A stretch of 64,000 nt of DNA from Pseudonocardia humida (GCF_023898865.1 NZ_JAGSOV010000041.1:106637-170636); one strand, 5' to 3'; positions 1-9,166 are shown, counted from the first letter of the stretch. The notes: generated by a model from the sequence alone, not told the origin. Program-made: numbers and translations.

Positions 1-56
1 GCGACACCCACAGCGACACCCACAGCGACACCCACAGCGACACCCACAGCGACACC
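1..56 (+). repeat. 12-bp tandem repeat coding (Asp-Thr-His-Ser)n
   Basis: The unit gcgacacccaca is repeated four times exactly and a fifth time partially from the left edge. In the frame of the downstream MarR gene each unit encodes DTHS, so this is an in-frame expansion at the N-terminus of that protein. The array probably continues left of the window, so its full copy number is unknown. Confidence 0.85.
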
Positions 57-515
57 GACCGGGACCCGGACGACGGCGTCGCAGCGTGGGCCGCCCTCCT
101 GCGCACGCACGCCGCCGTCGTGCGCCAGTTGGAGCGCGACCTCGACCGCACCCAGGGGCTACCGCTGACCTGGTACGACGTGCTCCTGGAGCTGAACTCG
201 GCGCCGGGGCGCCGGCTGCGGATGCAGGAGCTGGGGGAGCGGGCGGTGCTGTCGCGCTCGCGGATCAGCCGGATCGTCGACGAGCTCGCCCGGGCGGGCC
301 TGGTCGTCCGCGAGCCCGACCCGACCGACCGGCGCGGCAGCTGGGCGGTGCTCACCGAGGCCGGCCGGGCCCGCCTGCGCGGCGCCGCCCCCGGCTACCT
401 CGACGGCATCGCCCGCCACTTCGCCGACCACCTCACCGCGCAGGAGCGCGCGGCCATCGTCTCCGGCCTGGGGCGGGTGCTCGCCGCCCAGCACGCGGTC
501 GCGGCGGGAGAGTGA
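1..515 (+). CDS. MarR-family transcriptional regulator (5' end outside window)
   Basis: The reading frame is open from the left edge and ends with TGA at 513-515. The protein begins in a DTHS repeat tail, then has a helix (WAALLRTHAAVVRQLERD), a winged helix-turn-helix (MQELGERAVLSRSRISRIV) and the wing motif REPDPTDRRGSWAVLTEAG typical of MarR. A GTG at 120 would cut off the first dimerisation helix, so the real start is probably upstream of the window. MarR proteins are dimeric repressors responding to small phenolic ligands; the target here is unknown. The stop codon abuts that of the convergent TPR gene. The low-complexity charged N-terminal tail is unusual for the family. Confidence 0.85.
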   Translation, partial: DTHSDTHSDTHSDTHSDTDRDPDDGVAAWAALLRTHAAVVRQLERDLDRTQGLPLTWYDVLLELNSAPGRRLRMQELGERAVLSRSRISRIVDELARAGLVVREPDPTDRRGSWAVLTEAGRARLRGAAPGYLDGIARHFADHLTAQERAAIVSGLGRVLAAQHAVAAGE

Positions 516-1679
516 TCAGGCCGCCCGCTCGGCTGCGCTGACCCGACCGGTCAGGTAGACCAGCTCGTCGCGGGCGACGACGCTGGACGGGTCGGCGTCG
601 ACCATCCGCTGCACGGCGGCCAGCGCCTCGCGGTACTGCTCGACGGCCGCCGCGGCGTCCCCGCCCGCGGCGGCCGCCTCACCCAGTTTCTCGTGGAAGA
701 TCGACTGGTCGCGCAGGGCCGGGGCGTCGCGCGGGTCGACCCGCACGGCGGCCCGCGTCAGATCGAGCCCGGTGCGGTAGAGCGCGCCCGCCGCGGCCAG
801 GTCGCCCGCCGACATCGCCATGTCGCCCACCTTGCTGTAGCCGATCCACAGCGTCCGGATCGCCACCGCGTCGTCGGGATGGGTGTCGGCGGCGCGCCGG
901 GCGATGGCCAGGCCGTCGCGGAAGTAGCGGTCGGCGTCGTCGGTGTCGCCGGTGACCAGCGCCCGCTCGCCCACCCGGAAGTGGCAGACGGCCAACTCGC
1001 ACTGCACGCCCAGGTCGGCCGCCTCGACCTCGGGCAGCTGCAGCAGCGCGGCGAGCTGGTCGCGGTAGTGCAGCCCGGCCGCGGCGCTGTCGCCCAGCGC
1101 CAGCTCCAGGTCGCCCAGCTTCTCGTGGCACACGGCCAGGTCGCGGCTGGCCTGCCCGCCGTCCTGGGCCTGCGCCAGCTGCAGCGCGGCGCTCAGCGAG
1201 CGGCGCAGGAACTCGCCCGCCCGAGCCGTGTCGCCGCCGTCGAGGTACAGGGTGCCCAACCGCTGCTGGCTGATGCCGATGTCGCGGCGGGCCACCGGGC
1301 TGTCGGCGTCGGCGGCGAGCATCGTCCGGCCCAGCAGCAGCGCGGTCCAGAAGTGCTCCTCGGCCTCGGACGCCTCGCCGTCGGCCATGGCCAGGTCGCC
1401 GGCCAGCACGTGCGCGCAGGCCAGGTCGTGGCGGCGGGCCGGGTCGTCGGGGTCGGCCACCGCGAGCCTGCGCCGGATGGCCAGGGCGGTGTCGAAGAAC
1501 CCGGCCGCGGCCCGGCTGTCGCCCTCGGCCATCGCCGCCTCGCCGCGCTCCACGTAGGCCACCGAGGCGAGGTGCGACATCGACCCGCGGGGCGCGGTCG
1601 GCTCGACCGTCGCGGACTCGTCGGGCGTGGACCGGGCGGAGGCGGGGTTCTCGGCCTCCGTCGGGGTCGCGTCGGTCAT
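516..1679 (-). CDS. Tetratricopeptide-repeat protein of unknown role
   Basis: 387 aa. After a roughly 35-residue Ser/Thr/Pro/Glu-rich disordered N-terminus the protein is built of repeated helical pairs with the TPR pattern, for example DLACAHVLAGDLAMADG, DLAVCHEKLGDLELALGD and QSIFHEKLGEAAAAGGD. At least six repeats are visible across residues 35-385. There is no signal peptide, membrane segment or catalytic domain, so it is probably a cytoplasmic protein-binding scaffold. Similar TPR segments occur at the C-terminus of actinobacterial SARP/AfsR or CHAT-associated proteins, but none of those partner domains is present here. It is convergent with the MarR gene. Confidence 0.75.
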   Translation of the reverse strand: MTDATPTEAENPASARSTPDESATVEPTAPRGSMSHLASVAYVERGEAAMAEGDSRAAAGFFDTALAIRRRLAVADPDDPARRHDLACAHVLAGDLAMADGEASEAEEHFWTALLLGRTMLAADADSPVARRDIGISQQRLGTLYLDGGDTARAGEFLRRSLSAALQLAQAQDGGQASRDLAVCHEKLGDLELALGDSAAAGLHYRDQLAALLQLPEVEAADLGVQCELAVCHFRVGERALVTGDTDDADRYFRDGLAIARRAADTHPDDAVAIRTLWIGYSKVGDMAMSAGDLAAAGALYRTGLDLTRAAVRVDPRDAPALRDQSIFHEKLGEAAAAGGDAAAAVEQYREALAAVQRMVDADPSSVVARDELVYLTGRVSAAERAA

Positions 1680-1855
1680 CGCATGCCTCCTCCGCCGGCC
1701 GCGGGTGACCGGCGCGCCCCAGACCGTATTGCGATCACCGGGCCGGGGGACGGCGGGAACCCGCCGCGATCACCCGCCCCATCCGTCGAGAACGAAGTTG
1801 TCACCCGTTGGACCGGTCCAAAACGACGGCGACCTCGTTCTCGACGGGATCGGGA

Positions 1856-2689
1856 TCAGGCGCGGAGGGGGGCGAGCTCGTCGAGCGTGCGCAGGACGGC
1901 GTCGCCGTCGGCGTCGGGCAGCTCGAAGAGCACCCGGTCGACCCCGGCCGCGGCGTAGGACTCCAGCGCGGCCGCCTTGGGCACCGCCCCGTAGACGGTG
2001 ACCGGGATGCGTCCCCGGCCCGCGTCCGCGGCCCGGCGCTGCAGCTCGGCGATCCGCGCGCCGAACTCCTCCAGCCCCGACACCGGCACCCGCAGCGGGA
2101 TCCAGCCGTCGCCGTACTCCAGCACGCGGTCGAGCACGGTCTGCCCGCCGCCGCCGATCAGGATCGGGGGCACCCGCACCGGCTTGGGCCATGACCAGAT
2201 CGGGTCGAAGTCGACGAACTGACCATGGAACTCGGCCTCGTCCTCGGTCCAGATCCGCTTCGCGGCCAGCACGTGCTCGCGCATCCGCGCCGTGCGCGAG
2301 CGGGGGTCGACGCCGTGGTTGGCCATCTCCTCGCGGTTCCACCCCGGCCCGACGCCCAGCTCCATGCGCCCGCCGCTGAGCCGGTCGACCGAGGCCACGG
2401 CCTTGGCCAGCACGATCGGGTCGTGCTGGGCCACCAGCGACACCGCCGTGCCGATCGCGATCCGCTCGGTGACCACGGCCATAGCGCCGAGCGCGACGAA
2501 CGGGTCGTAGGTGTGCCGGTAGCGCTCGGGCAGCTCGTCGCCACCGGGCCACGGGGAGAGCCGGCTGGTCGGGATGTGGGTGTGCTCGGTGAGGAACAGC
2601 GCGTCGAAGCCGCGCTCCTCGACGCCCCGGGCCAGGGCCGTCGGGTCGATGCCGTAGTCGGTCAGGAAGGTCACGACGCCGTGCTGCAC
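1856..2689 (-). CDS. LLM-class F420-dependent oxidoreductase
   Basis: 277 aa luciferase-like monooxygenase-fold protein. Diagnostic segments are the N-terminal GFDALFLTEHTHIPT, the central SGGRMELGVGPGWNREEM and the C-terminal TIM-barrel end. The SGGR-GVG.GW-EE pattern is typical of actinobacterial F420-dependent members (TIGR03619-like), which transfer hydride from reduced F420 to unknown substrates in the cytoplasm. The length is normal. The ATG start is preceded by no strong ribosome-binding site, so it may be leaderless. The substrate cannot be inferred from neighbours. Confidence 0.82.
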   Translation of the reverse strand: MQHGVVTFLTDYGIDPTALARGVEERGFDALFLTEHTHIPTSRLSPWPGGDELPERYRHTYDPFVALGAMAVVTERIAIGTAVSLVAQHDPIVLAKAVASVDRLSGGRMELGVGPGWNREEMANHGVDPRSRTARMREHVLAAKRIWTEDEAEFHGQFVDFDPIWSWPKPVRVPPILIGGGGQTVLDRVLEYGDGWIPLRVPVSGLEEFGARIAELQRRAADAGRGRIPVTVYGAVPKAAALESYAAAGVDRVLFELPDADGDAVLRTLDELAPLRA

Positions 2690-2708
2690 GGGCCGAGCCT
2701 GCCACGGA

Positions 2709-2945
2709 TCAGCCCGCGTCGGGGTCCTCGCGCAGCGTGAGCACCAGCCGCAGGACGTACTCCACCGCGGCGTCGTAGGCGCTGGCCCGCAGCCGGCCCT
2801 TCACCGCCAGGTTCGCCGAGGCGAGGTCGAGCACGGCCGAGGGCCCGAGACGGCGCACCACCATCCGGGCGATCTCCTCGCGGTCGAGGCCGGAGTGTGC
2901 CCGCCAGGCCAGCACGTACTCGACGACCAGTTCGTCGTCCGTCAC
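2709..2945 (-). CDS. Small hypothetical protein
   Basis: 78 aa from GTG at 2945; mostly helical (for example LVVEYVLAWRAHSGLDREE and AVEYVLRLVLTL) with no known motif. The same frame is open upstream into the decayed locus at 3.1-3.9 kb, but the intervening residues look like non-coding translation, so I treat this as a separate gene. It ends 20 bp from the start of the downstream LLM oxidoreductase gene and could be co-transcribed with it. Function is unknown. Confidence 0.5.
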   Translation of the reverse strand: MTDDELVVEYVLAWRAHSGLDREEIARMVVRRLGPSAVLDLASANLAVKGRLRASAYDAAVEYVLRLVLTLREDPDAG

Positions 2946-3046
2946 GGGGGCTCGCTTCCTGCGTCGGTATCGCGCACCAGTGTGGCGCAGCGTCGCGGGT
3001 GGGCCGATCCCGTGCTGTCTTCGCCGCCACGTCGCAGGGTCTGCAT

Positions 3047-3100
3047 GGTCTTCGCAGGTGCGGTAGCCCTTGTGAGGACCACGCCGCCTCTGCGAAGACC
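3047..3100. terminator. Inverted repeat, possible terminator
   Basis: Arms GGTCTTCGCAG (3047-3057) and CTGCGAAGACC (3090-3100) are perfectly complementary over 11 bp and enclose about 32 nt. It lies in the gap between the decayed membrane-protein gene and the small CDS at 2709. There is no T-run. Confidence 0.4.
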
Positions 3101-3109
3101 GCCCCGGCG

Positions 3110-3877
3110 AAAGAGCTACGGGCCGGACGACAGCCGGGGCCGGTGGCTGCTGGACGTCGGTGGTCGCGGCCAGGGGTTCCGGGGCGGGGCCGTCGTAGCC
3201 GCCCTCGACGGCGATCCGGACGTCCGCGAGCGGCGTCCCGCCGTCGAGGTCGACGAAGGTGACCGGGAGCCCGGTGCCGTCCTGGGACGCGCCCGAGACG
3301 TCGAACAGCCGACGCTGCGGGCCGAGCACCACCAGGACGTCCGAGGACATCCGGACGACCTGCACGTCGCCTACCGGTGTGCCGCTGGTCCCCGACACGG
3401 TGACCGTGGTCGCGGTCAGCAGGCAGGCGAACGCGTCGTCGATGACCAACCGGCTCATCTCCGGGCCGGCGCCCGATGTCGTCGTCAGTCGCCACGAGCG
3501 CGGCGGTGGGTAGTCGTCGCCGCGCCCGCCGCGCACGAGGGCCGCGGCGCAGCGGGCCATCGAGTTGTCGACCTCCGCAGCGCCGACCGGGGCCGGCAGC
3601 TCGTCCGCGGGCAGGGGCGCCGCCAGGGTCGCGGTTGCGGCGCGGAGCTGGTGGTGGGGGAGTCGGCGAGCTGCTGCGCGGCTCGGGACGGGCGTCCGAC
3701 AGGGTCACCGCCGCCACGGCGACGGCGACCAGCAGGACCGCGGCGACGCTGAGGTAGGGCGCCCATCGGCGGCGGAGGGCCGGGCGGGCTCGTCCAAGTC
3801 GTCCAGCACCACGCGCAGGGCGCGGTCGCGCACCTCCGGCGGCAGCGGCGGGCGGGCGGCAGGGGCAGCTCGGTCAC
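3110..3877 (-). pseudogene. Frameshifted single-pass membrane protein downstream of sigma fragment (anti-sigma-like)
   Basis: A GTG at 3877 follows a good ribosome-binding site (aggagg), and translation starts VTELPLPPAR. The rest of the protein is spread over three frames: PPEVRDRALRVVLDDLDEPAR, then a membrane segment APYLSVAAVLLVAVAVAAVTL, then a Pro-rich linker, then a folded C-terminal part (MSRLVIDDAFACLLTATTV, VVRMSSDVLVVLGPQRRLF). At least three single-base frameshifts are needed to join them. The layout (short N-terminus, one TM, extracytoplasmic C-domain, directly after a sigma factor) matches CU044_5270-type or anti-sigma membrane proteins of actinomycetes. It is either a pseudogene or a sequence-error cluster. 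Confidence 0.6.
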
Positions 3878-4110
3878 CGGTCCTCCTCGGTGAGCCGGGC
3901 CCCGCCGCCGGGGACGGGCCTCCTCGCCCGCCACGGAGAGCAGCCACGGCAGCGCCGACCCGCCCACGAACCGCGCGTCGGAGCGGCGCCGCCAGGCCGT
4001 GACGAAGGTGGCGGTCAGCACGTCCTCGGCCGTGGACCGCGCCCCGGTGAGCCGGTGGGCGTGCTGCCACACGGCGTCGGCCCGGCGGTGGTAGAGCGCG
4101 GTGAACGCCT
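3878..4110 (-). pseudogene. Fragment of ECF RNA polymerase sigma factor
   Basis: The translation FTALYHRRADAVWQHAHRL followed by TAEDVLTATFVTAWRR is ECF sigma region 2 (core-binding and -10 recognition). It continues LPWLLSVAGEEAR and then degenerates. No start codon is available in frame upstream and region 4 is missing. The fragment runs directly into the membrane-protein pseudogene, which fits a former sigma/anti-sigma pair. Confidence 0.65.
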
Positions 4111-4153
4111 GCGAAGGTCCGCCGGCTCCACAGCGGTTGAGCCCCGGACGCCG

Positions 4154-5092
4154 TCAGGCCGACGGTCTCCCCGACGGCGGCCCGACGGCCGCGTCGACCT
4201 CCGCGCCCCGATCGGCCGGTGGCTCGCCCCAGCGGTCGGCGTCCGCGTTCGGGCGGTGCCGCCAGGCGAACACCGCGAGCGCTCCGACCGCGAGCACGGT
4301 GGAGACGATCATCGCCGTCGGCATGCCGCCCACGGTCCAGTTGTCGACGCGCAGCGTCTCCAGCGCGAACCGCACGACCGAGTACCAGACCACCCAGGCC
4401 AGGAACAGGTCGCCCGGACGCATCCGCGACCCCCACCGCCGGGCCACCCACAGCAGGACGACGGCGCCCAGCGCACCGCTGAGCGACTCGTACAGGAACA
4501 GTGGCTGGAAGCCCGTCGTCGCCTCCGGGTACGTGGTGCACGGCCACTGCGTGACGCGGTACCGGCAGCCGATGGTGATGCCCCACGCCAGGTCGGTCGG
4601 CGGGCCGTAGAGCTCCTGGTTGAAGAAGTTGCCCCACCGCGCGACCGCCTGCATCACGAACGCGGCGGGGGCCACGACGTCGGCCCAGCGCCAGAAGCTC
4701 TGCCCCCACAGCCGCATGACGACGACCATCGCGAGCGCGCCGGCGATGATGGCGCCGAAGACCCCGAGCCCGGCGTAGGGCGGCAGCACGATCGCCAGCG
4801 GGTCGTCGGAGTAGCGGTCCCACTGGTCGATCACGTGGTAGATCCGCCCGCCGACCAGGCCCGCGATCGTCACGACGGCGAGCCCCCGGTCGACGACGCC
4901 GGTGTCCAACCCACGCCGGCGCGCCTCGCGGACCAGCACCAGGTAGGTCGCCGCGAGACCGACCACGTAGCAGAGCCCGTACCAGTGCACCGGGAACCCG
5001 CCGATCCAGAACGCGACCGGGTCGGGGGCGAGGGGGATCGGCTCGGCGGGGACCAGGTGCGGAGCCGGCATGGCCGCGCAGTCTACGGGCAC
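4154..5092 (-). CDS. lgt: Prolipoprotein diacylglyceryl transferase
   Basis: 312 aa polytopic membrane enzyme that transfers diacylglycerol from phosphatidylglycerol to the lipobox Cys of prolipoproteins. The Lgt signature is present as ARWGNFFNQELYG (residues ~150-162), with GGRIYHVIDQW and YAGLGVFGAIIAG in the preceding helices. A charged, Pro/Gly-rich tail of about 30 residues follows the last helix, common in actinobacteria. The start could be GTG 5092 or ATG 5071 (MPAPHLVPAEP); neither has a well-spaced ribosome-binding site. At least one lipoprotein substrate is encoded in this window (54.3 kb). Confidence 0.93.
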   Translation of the reverse strand: MPVDCAAMPAPHLVPAEPIPLAPDPVAFWIGGFPVHWYGLCYVVGLAATYLVLVREARRRGLDTGVVDRGLAVVTIAGLVGGRIYHVIDQWDRYSDDPLAIVLPPYAGLGVFGAIIAGALAMVVVMRLWGQSFWRWADVVAPAAFVMQAVARWGNFFNQELYGPPTDLAWGITIGCRYRVTQWPCTTYPEATTGFQPLFLYESLSGALGAVVLLWVARRWGSRMRPGDLFLAWVVWYSVVRFALETLRVDNWTVGGMPTAMIVSTVLAVGALAVFAWRHRPNADADRWGEPPADRGAEVDAAVGPPSGRPSA

Positions 5093-5140
5093 GCCTCACC
5101 CGAACGTGGCGCCGCGGTGACGCACCGTCCCGCGGCGCGC

Positions 5141-5764
5141 TCACTCACGGACGAGGACCAGCCCTCCGCCGAGCCCGGCCAGCGCCGTGCCGGTGACCCG
5201 GTCCCACCAGCGCCGCACGCGCGGGCGCCGCAGCACCCCCGCGACCCGCACGCCCAGCGCGACGACGATGCTCCAGGGCAGGACGCCGAGCAGCACGTCG
5301 AGCAGCCCCAACGCCGCGACCTGCACGGCGACCGGCGCGACGCCGGGCACGACGAACTGCGGCAGGACCGCGGCGAAGAACAGCACGGCCTTCGGGTTGA
5401 GCAGGTTCGTGAACAGGCCATGGGCGAAGGCGGACCGCGTGGACACGGGCTCCTCCGCCGCGGGGGAGCGGCCGCGGCGGCGCAGGGTGGGGATGATCAG
5501 GCGTCCGCCGAGGTAGAGCAGGTACGCGCCGCCGAGGACCCGGATCGCGGTCAGCGCGTCGGGGTGGCGGGCCAGGACCACCGAGAGGCCGACCACGGCC
5601 AGGACCATGTGCGCGCACAGACCGACCTGGGCCCCGGCGGCCGCGGCGACACCGGCGCGGGGACGCCGGGCGGCCGACCGGAGGACGACCGCGAAGTCGG
5701 GGCCGGGGACCAGGTAGGCCACCAGGACGACCCCCACGAACCCCCACCAGTTGATCCCGGTCAT
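5141..5764 (-). CDS. LysE/RhtB-family amino-acid exporter
   Basis: 207 aa with six predicted membrane helices. The N-terminal VPGPDFAVVLR motif is the family signature, and the second half carries GLFTNLLNPKAVLFFAAVLP. LysE-family proteins export amino acids such as lysine or homoserine; the substrate is not predictable. It lies between lgt and the MFS gene on the same strand, with short gaps of about 50-60 bp. Confidence 0.88.
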   Translation of the reverse strand: MTGINWWGFVGVVLVAYLVPGPDFAVVLRSAARRPRAGVAAAAGAQVGLCAHMVLAVVGLSVVLARHPDALTAIRVLGGAYLLYLGGRLIIPTLRRRGRSPAAEEPVSTRSAFAHGLFTNLLNPKAVLFFAAVLPQFVVPGVAPVAVQVAALGLLDVLLGVLPWSIVVALGVRVAGVLRRPRVRRWWDRVTGTALAGLGGGLVLVRE

Positions 5765-5822
5765 CCCGCGACGGTCGCACGACGGTCGGCCGCGCGCAGA
5801 CCGGCGGCGCCGCAGCGGTCGG

Positions 5823-7055
5823 TCACCGCTCCTCGTCCGCGTGCGCGACGTGGGACAGCTGCCGCCAGATCAGCACGACGAAGACCGCGGACCCGGCGAA
5901 CGCGAACCAGAACGGGGCGGTGACGCCGTAGTGCTGGGCGAGCACGCCGCCGACCCCGGAGCCGATCACCAGCCCGCCGTAGACCCCGACGACGTTGACG
6001 CTGCCCACCCGGCCCTGCAGCTCGGCGGGGACCGCCCGCTGGCGCACCGTGATCGACGTCGTGCCCCACACGAACGCGTGCGCGCCGAACACGAAGAAGA
6101 TCACCATCGCCACCCACGGGACCGTGGTCAGGGCCAGCGCCGCGTGCGTGATCGTCTCGATGACCAGGCCGATCCGCATCAGGTCGCCGAGGGAGACCCG
6201 CCGGGTGATCCACCCGTAGGCCGCCGTCGCGGCGAGCCCGCCGACCGCCTGCACCAGGGTGATCGCCCCGAACCCGACCGGGCCCAGGCCCAGGCGCTCG
6301 GTCGCGTAGAGGACCAGGACCGACCACGCGGCCCCGAAGGTGATGTTGAACGTGAAGATCGTCAGGACCAGGGTGCGGACGGCGGCGTGGTGGCGGGTCC
6401 AGCGCAGGCCTTCGACGATGTCGCGGTACACCCCGCGCCGCCCGCCGCCGGCCGCGGCCGGGGGCGGCAGGGCGATGCGGCTGATCAGGACGGCCGCCGC
6501 GGCCACCAGCACCGCCTCGGTGGCGAACGGCCAGACCGCGCCCGCGGAGAACAGCGCCGCCCCGACGAACGGCCCGGCCAGCTGGTTGAGCGTGATGAAC
6601 CCGGTCTGCAACCGCGCGTTGCCCACGGCCAGGTCGTCGCGGTCCACCAGGATCGGCAGCAGGTTCTGCGACGCGTTGTCGGCGAACGACTCGGCGGTGG
6701 CCAGCAGCAGCAGCGCCAGCAGGACCACCGCCACCGACACGGCCCCGACGACGATCGACGCCGTCAGGAGCACCAGCACGAGGCAGCGGACCACGTTGGC
6801 GGTGACCACGATCAGCCTGCGGTCGAGCCGGTCGGTGAGCGCCCCCGCGAACAGCCCGAACACCAGCGGCGGCAGCCACTGCAGGGTCGCCCCCAGCGCG
6901 ACGAGCACTGCCGAGTCGGTCTGCGAGGCGACCAGCAGCGGACCGGCGGCCAGCGCCACGCCGTCGCCGAGGTTGGAGATCCAGGAGGAGGCCAGCAACC
7001 AGCGGAAGCCGCCGCCCAGCCGGGACGGGGCCAGGGCTTCGACGAGGCGGCTCAC
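5823..7055 (-). CDS. MFS transporter, EntS/MFS_3-like
   Basis: 410 aa with about 12 membrane helices. The first helix pair SSWISNLGDGVALAAGPLLVA and the loop GALTDRLDRRLIVVTANVVR (motif A) identify the MFS_3 group that includes enterobactin exporter EntS and macrolide efflux pumps. A likely drug or siderophore exporter by family; the substrate is unknown. A siderophore-interacting protein lies 36 kb away, which is too far to infer a link. Confidence 0.85.
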   Translation of the reverse strand: MSRLVEALAPSRLGGGFRWLLASSWISNLGDGVALAAGPLLVASQTDSAVLVALGATLQWLPPLVFGLFAGALTDRLDRRLIVVTANVVRCLVLVLLTASIVVGAVSVAVVLLALLLLATAESFADNASQNLLPILVDRDDLAVGNARLQTGFITLNQLAGPFVGAALFSAGAVWPFATEAVLVAAAAVLISRIALPPPAAAGGGRRGVYRDIVEGLRWTRHHAAVRTLVLTIFTFNITFGAAWSVLVLYATERLGLGPVGFGAITLVQAVGGLAATAAYGWITRRVSLGDLMRIGLVIETITHAALALTTVPWVAMVIFFVFGAHAFVWGTTSITVRQRAVPAELQGRVGSVNVVGVYGGLVIGSGVGGVLAQHYGVTAPFWFAFAGSAVFVVLIWRQLSHVAHADEER

Positions 7056-7298
7056 CGCTGGACGCTAACGCGGGAGGGCAACCGGGTTTCCCGACATCGT
7101 CGGCGCCCGGCGCGCGCGGCTGAGCGCCGTCCCCTCGGCCCCACCGGCCGTTCGCCCGCGTCGTCCTGTGCCGCGGTGGCGTGGGTCCCATCCCCGCCGC
7201 GAGCTGTCACAGGGGCCGCCGCGCCACCGTCTCGTACCCGACCCGCTCGCGGCCTCGGCCCCACCGCCGTGGTCGCGTACGACCCCTGAGGAGGACCG

Positions 7299-7682
7299 AT
7301 GGACGTCACCCTGTGGATCGCCGCCGCGCTGCTGGCGACGGTCGCCCTGCTCGGCGGCATCAGCAAGACCTTCGTGCCGCTGCCCAAGCTGGCCGCCGCC
7401 CCGGGCGGGGAGTGGACCGGACACGCCGGCGCCGGACTCGTGCGGACCCTCGGGATCCTCGAGCTGCTGGCCGCGGTCGGCCTGGTCCTGCCAGCCGTGC
7501 TGGGGATCGCCCCGGTGATGGTCGCGGTGACCGCGATCTGCTGGATCCTGCTGATGCTCGGCGCGATCGTCACGCACCTGCGCTACGGCGACCCCCGGTT
7601 CATCGTGCTGAACCTGGTCTACCTGGGCCTGGCGGCCTACGTGGCCTGGGGACGGCTCGGACCGCAGCCCTTCCCCAGCTGA
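7299..7682 (+). CDS. DoxX-like membrane protein
   Basis: 127 aa, four predicted membrane helices. Starts at ATG 7299 with gaggagga as ribosome-binding site. The pattern GGISKTFVPLPKL, RTLGILELLAAVGLVLP and MLGAIVTHLRYGD is that of DoxX-like/DUF4870-size proteins in actinomycetes. Biochemical role unknown. Convergent with the S66 peptidase gene. Confidence 0.75.
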   Translation: MDVTLWIAAALLATVALLGGISKTFVPLPKLAAAPGGEWTGHAGAGLVRTLGILELLAAVGLVLPAVLGIAPVMVAVTAICWILLMLGAIVTHLRYGDPRFIVLNLVYLGLAAYVAWGRLGPQPFPS

Positions 7683-7731
7683 CCTCGGGACCGCCGATCC
7701 CGCCCCGGTCGACGGCGTCCTCGTCGGCCGT

Positions 7732-8781
7732 TCAGGAGTAGTCCGCCCAGACCTCCCGGGCCCGCCCGTCGACCGTCACGCACCCGCCGAAGGGGAGGAT
7801 CCACTGCGGTCGCGTGTGCCCGAAGGGGACCCCGACGCACACGACCGCGTCGGGGTTGTACCGGTCGATGATCTCCACTGCGGTGTCGCGCTGGGCCGCG
7901 CGGTGCGCGGCGCGGCCCGCGGCGTCCGGTCGGTGCTCGAAGCCGGAGGCAGGCGGCCGGGCGACGAGCACGGCGTCGACGGCGCCGATCAGCCCCCGCT
8001 CGCCGAGGGAGCGCAGGACCCAGCCGAACTCCCGGGCCGCGATGAGCTCCTCGCTGGTCTCGACCAGGAGCACACCGCCGTCCAGGACGCCGGGGTCGGC
8101 CGGGAACCGACCCGCCGTGAGGATCCACTGCACGACCTCGATGCAGCCGCCCCAGGTCGGCCCGGTCACCGTCCGGGACGGCCCGGCCCAGGTCCACGGC
8201 TCGGTCGGCTCGCGGTCGCCGTACTCGGTCAGGGCGGCGGGGTCCTGCCAGTCCCTGCCGATGTCTTCTGACGTGCCGGGATCGGTGATCCGCAGCCGCT
8301 CACCGGTGAGCAGCGCGGCGCGCAACGCGGCCCGGTGGACGGGGTCGACGCCCGGTCCGGGCCCGAGGTGGACCTGCGTGGAGCCGCCGTAGAACCCCGC
8401 GACACCGTTGGTCCACAGCCAGCTCAGGATGTTCGTGTTGTCGCTGTAGCCGAGGAACGGTTTGGGGTCGGCCCGGACGGCGTCGACGTTCAGGTGCGGG
8501 ATGACGGTGATCTGGTCCTCCCCACCGACCGTCGTGAGGACCGCGCGGATCCGCGGGTCCGCGAACGCCGCGTTGAGGTCGGCGGCACGGTCCACGGCGG
8601 GCGCATCGAGCCGGCGCGTCGTCGGGTACTCCACCGGGATCAGACCGGTCACCTCGGTCAGGCGCCGCATCGCCTGCTCGTGCACGGCGGTCGCGGTGGC
8701 GGGCGCCGCGAACGACGGCGACAGCACCGCGACCTCGTCGCCAGGGGCCGCCTTGCGCGGGTGCACGGGGTCGGTCGTCAC
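7732..8781 (-). CDS. S66-family LD-carboxypeptidase-like / MccF-like protein
   Basis: 349 aa cytoplasmic serine peptidase-like protein. The nucleophile motif GYSDNTNI, the acid region LLVETSEEL and the histidine motif VGVPFGHTRPQWILP make up the S66 Ser-Glu-His triad. Length and the extended middle region match the MccF/S66C branch (microcin C immunity-type hydrolases) better than murein LD-carboxypeptidase LdcA. It could cleave cell-wall tetrapeptides or acyl-adenylate antibiotics; the sequence alone does not decide. Confidence 0.82.
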   Translation of the reverse strand: MTTDPVHPRKAAPGDEVAVLSPSFAAPATATAVHEQAMRRLTEVTGLIPVEYPTTRRLDAPAVDRAADLNAAFADPRIRAVLTTVGGEDQITVIPHLNVDAVRADPKPFLGYSDNTNILSWLWTNGVAGFYGGSTQVHLGPGPGVDPVHRAALRAALLTGERLRITDPGTSEDIGRDWQDPAALTEYGDREPTEPWTWAGPSRTVTGPTWGGCIEVVQWILTAGRFPADPGVLDGGVLLVETSEELIAAREFGWVLRSLGERGLIGAVDAVLVARPPASGFEHRPDAAGRAAHRAAQRDTAVEIIDRYNPDAVVCVGVPFGHTRPQWILPFGGCVTVDGRAREVWADYS

Positions 8782-8851
8782 ACCGCCATCCCAGCACGGG
8801 CCGGCCGCATCACGCCGCTCGATCGCCGGAGGACACGTGGCGGGGTCGCGG

Positions 8852-9166
8852 TCAGCGCCGGTCGTGCAGGTGGACGACGTTGGTGGGCGGGGTGGAGAAG
8901 TGCGCGTCGAGCAGGCCCTCCACCACCGCCCACGTCAGCTCCGAGCAGGGCCGGACCCCGGCCAGCCGCTCGAAGGCGCGGCGGAACCGCGCCGTGGTCG
9001 GGCTGGTGCACAGCAGGTGGATGTTGGGGCCGGTGACCGGGAACCCGGGCGTGGCCTCGATCGCCCGGACCAGCACGGCGGTCAACCGGGCCGCCTTGCG
9101 GGCGCGGGCGGTGGCCTCGTGCAGGTCGTCGCGACCGGGGCCGGTGCGCGTTCGCTCGGCGCCCAT
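8852..9166 (-). CDS. Hypothetical protein
   Basis: 104 aa from ATG 9166 (MGAERTRTGPGRDD); a longer version from 9256 is possible but its N-terminus looks non-coding. The body, with RKAARLTAVLVRAIEAT and RFRRAFERLAGVRPCSEL, is a mixed helical domain I do not recognise. No membrane segment. Monocistronic. Confidence 0.5.
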   Translation of the reverse strand: MGAERTRTGPGRDDLHEATARARKAARLTAVLVRAIEATPGFPVTGPNIHLLCTSPTTARFRRAFERLAGVRPCSELTWAVVEGLLDAHFSTPPTNVVHLHDRR

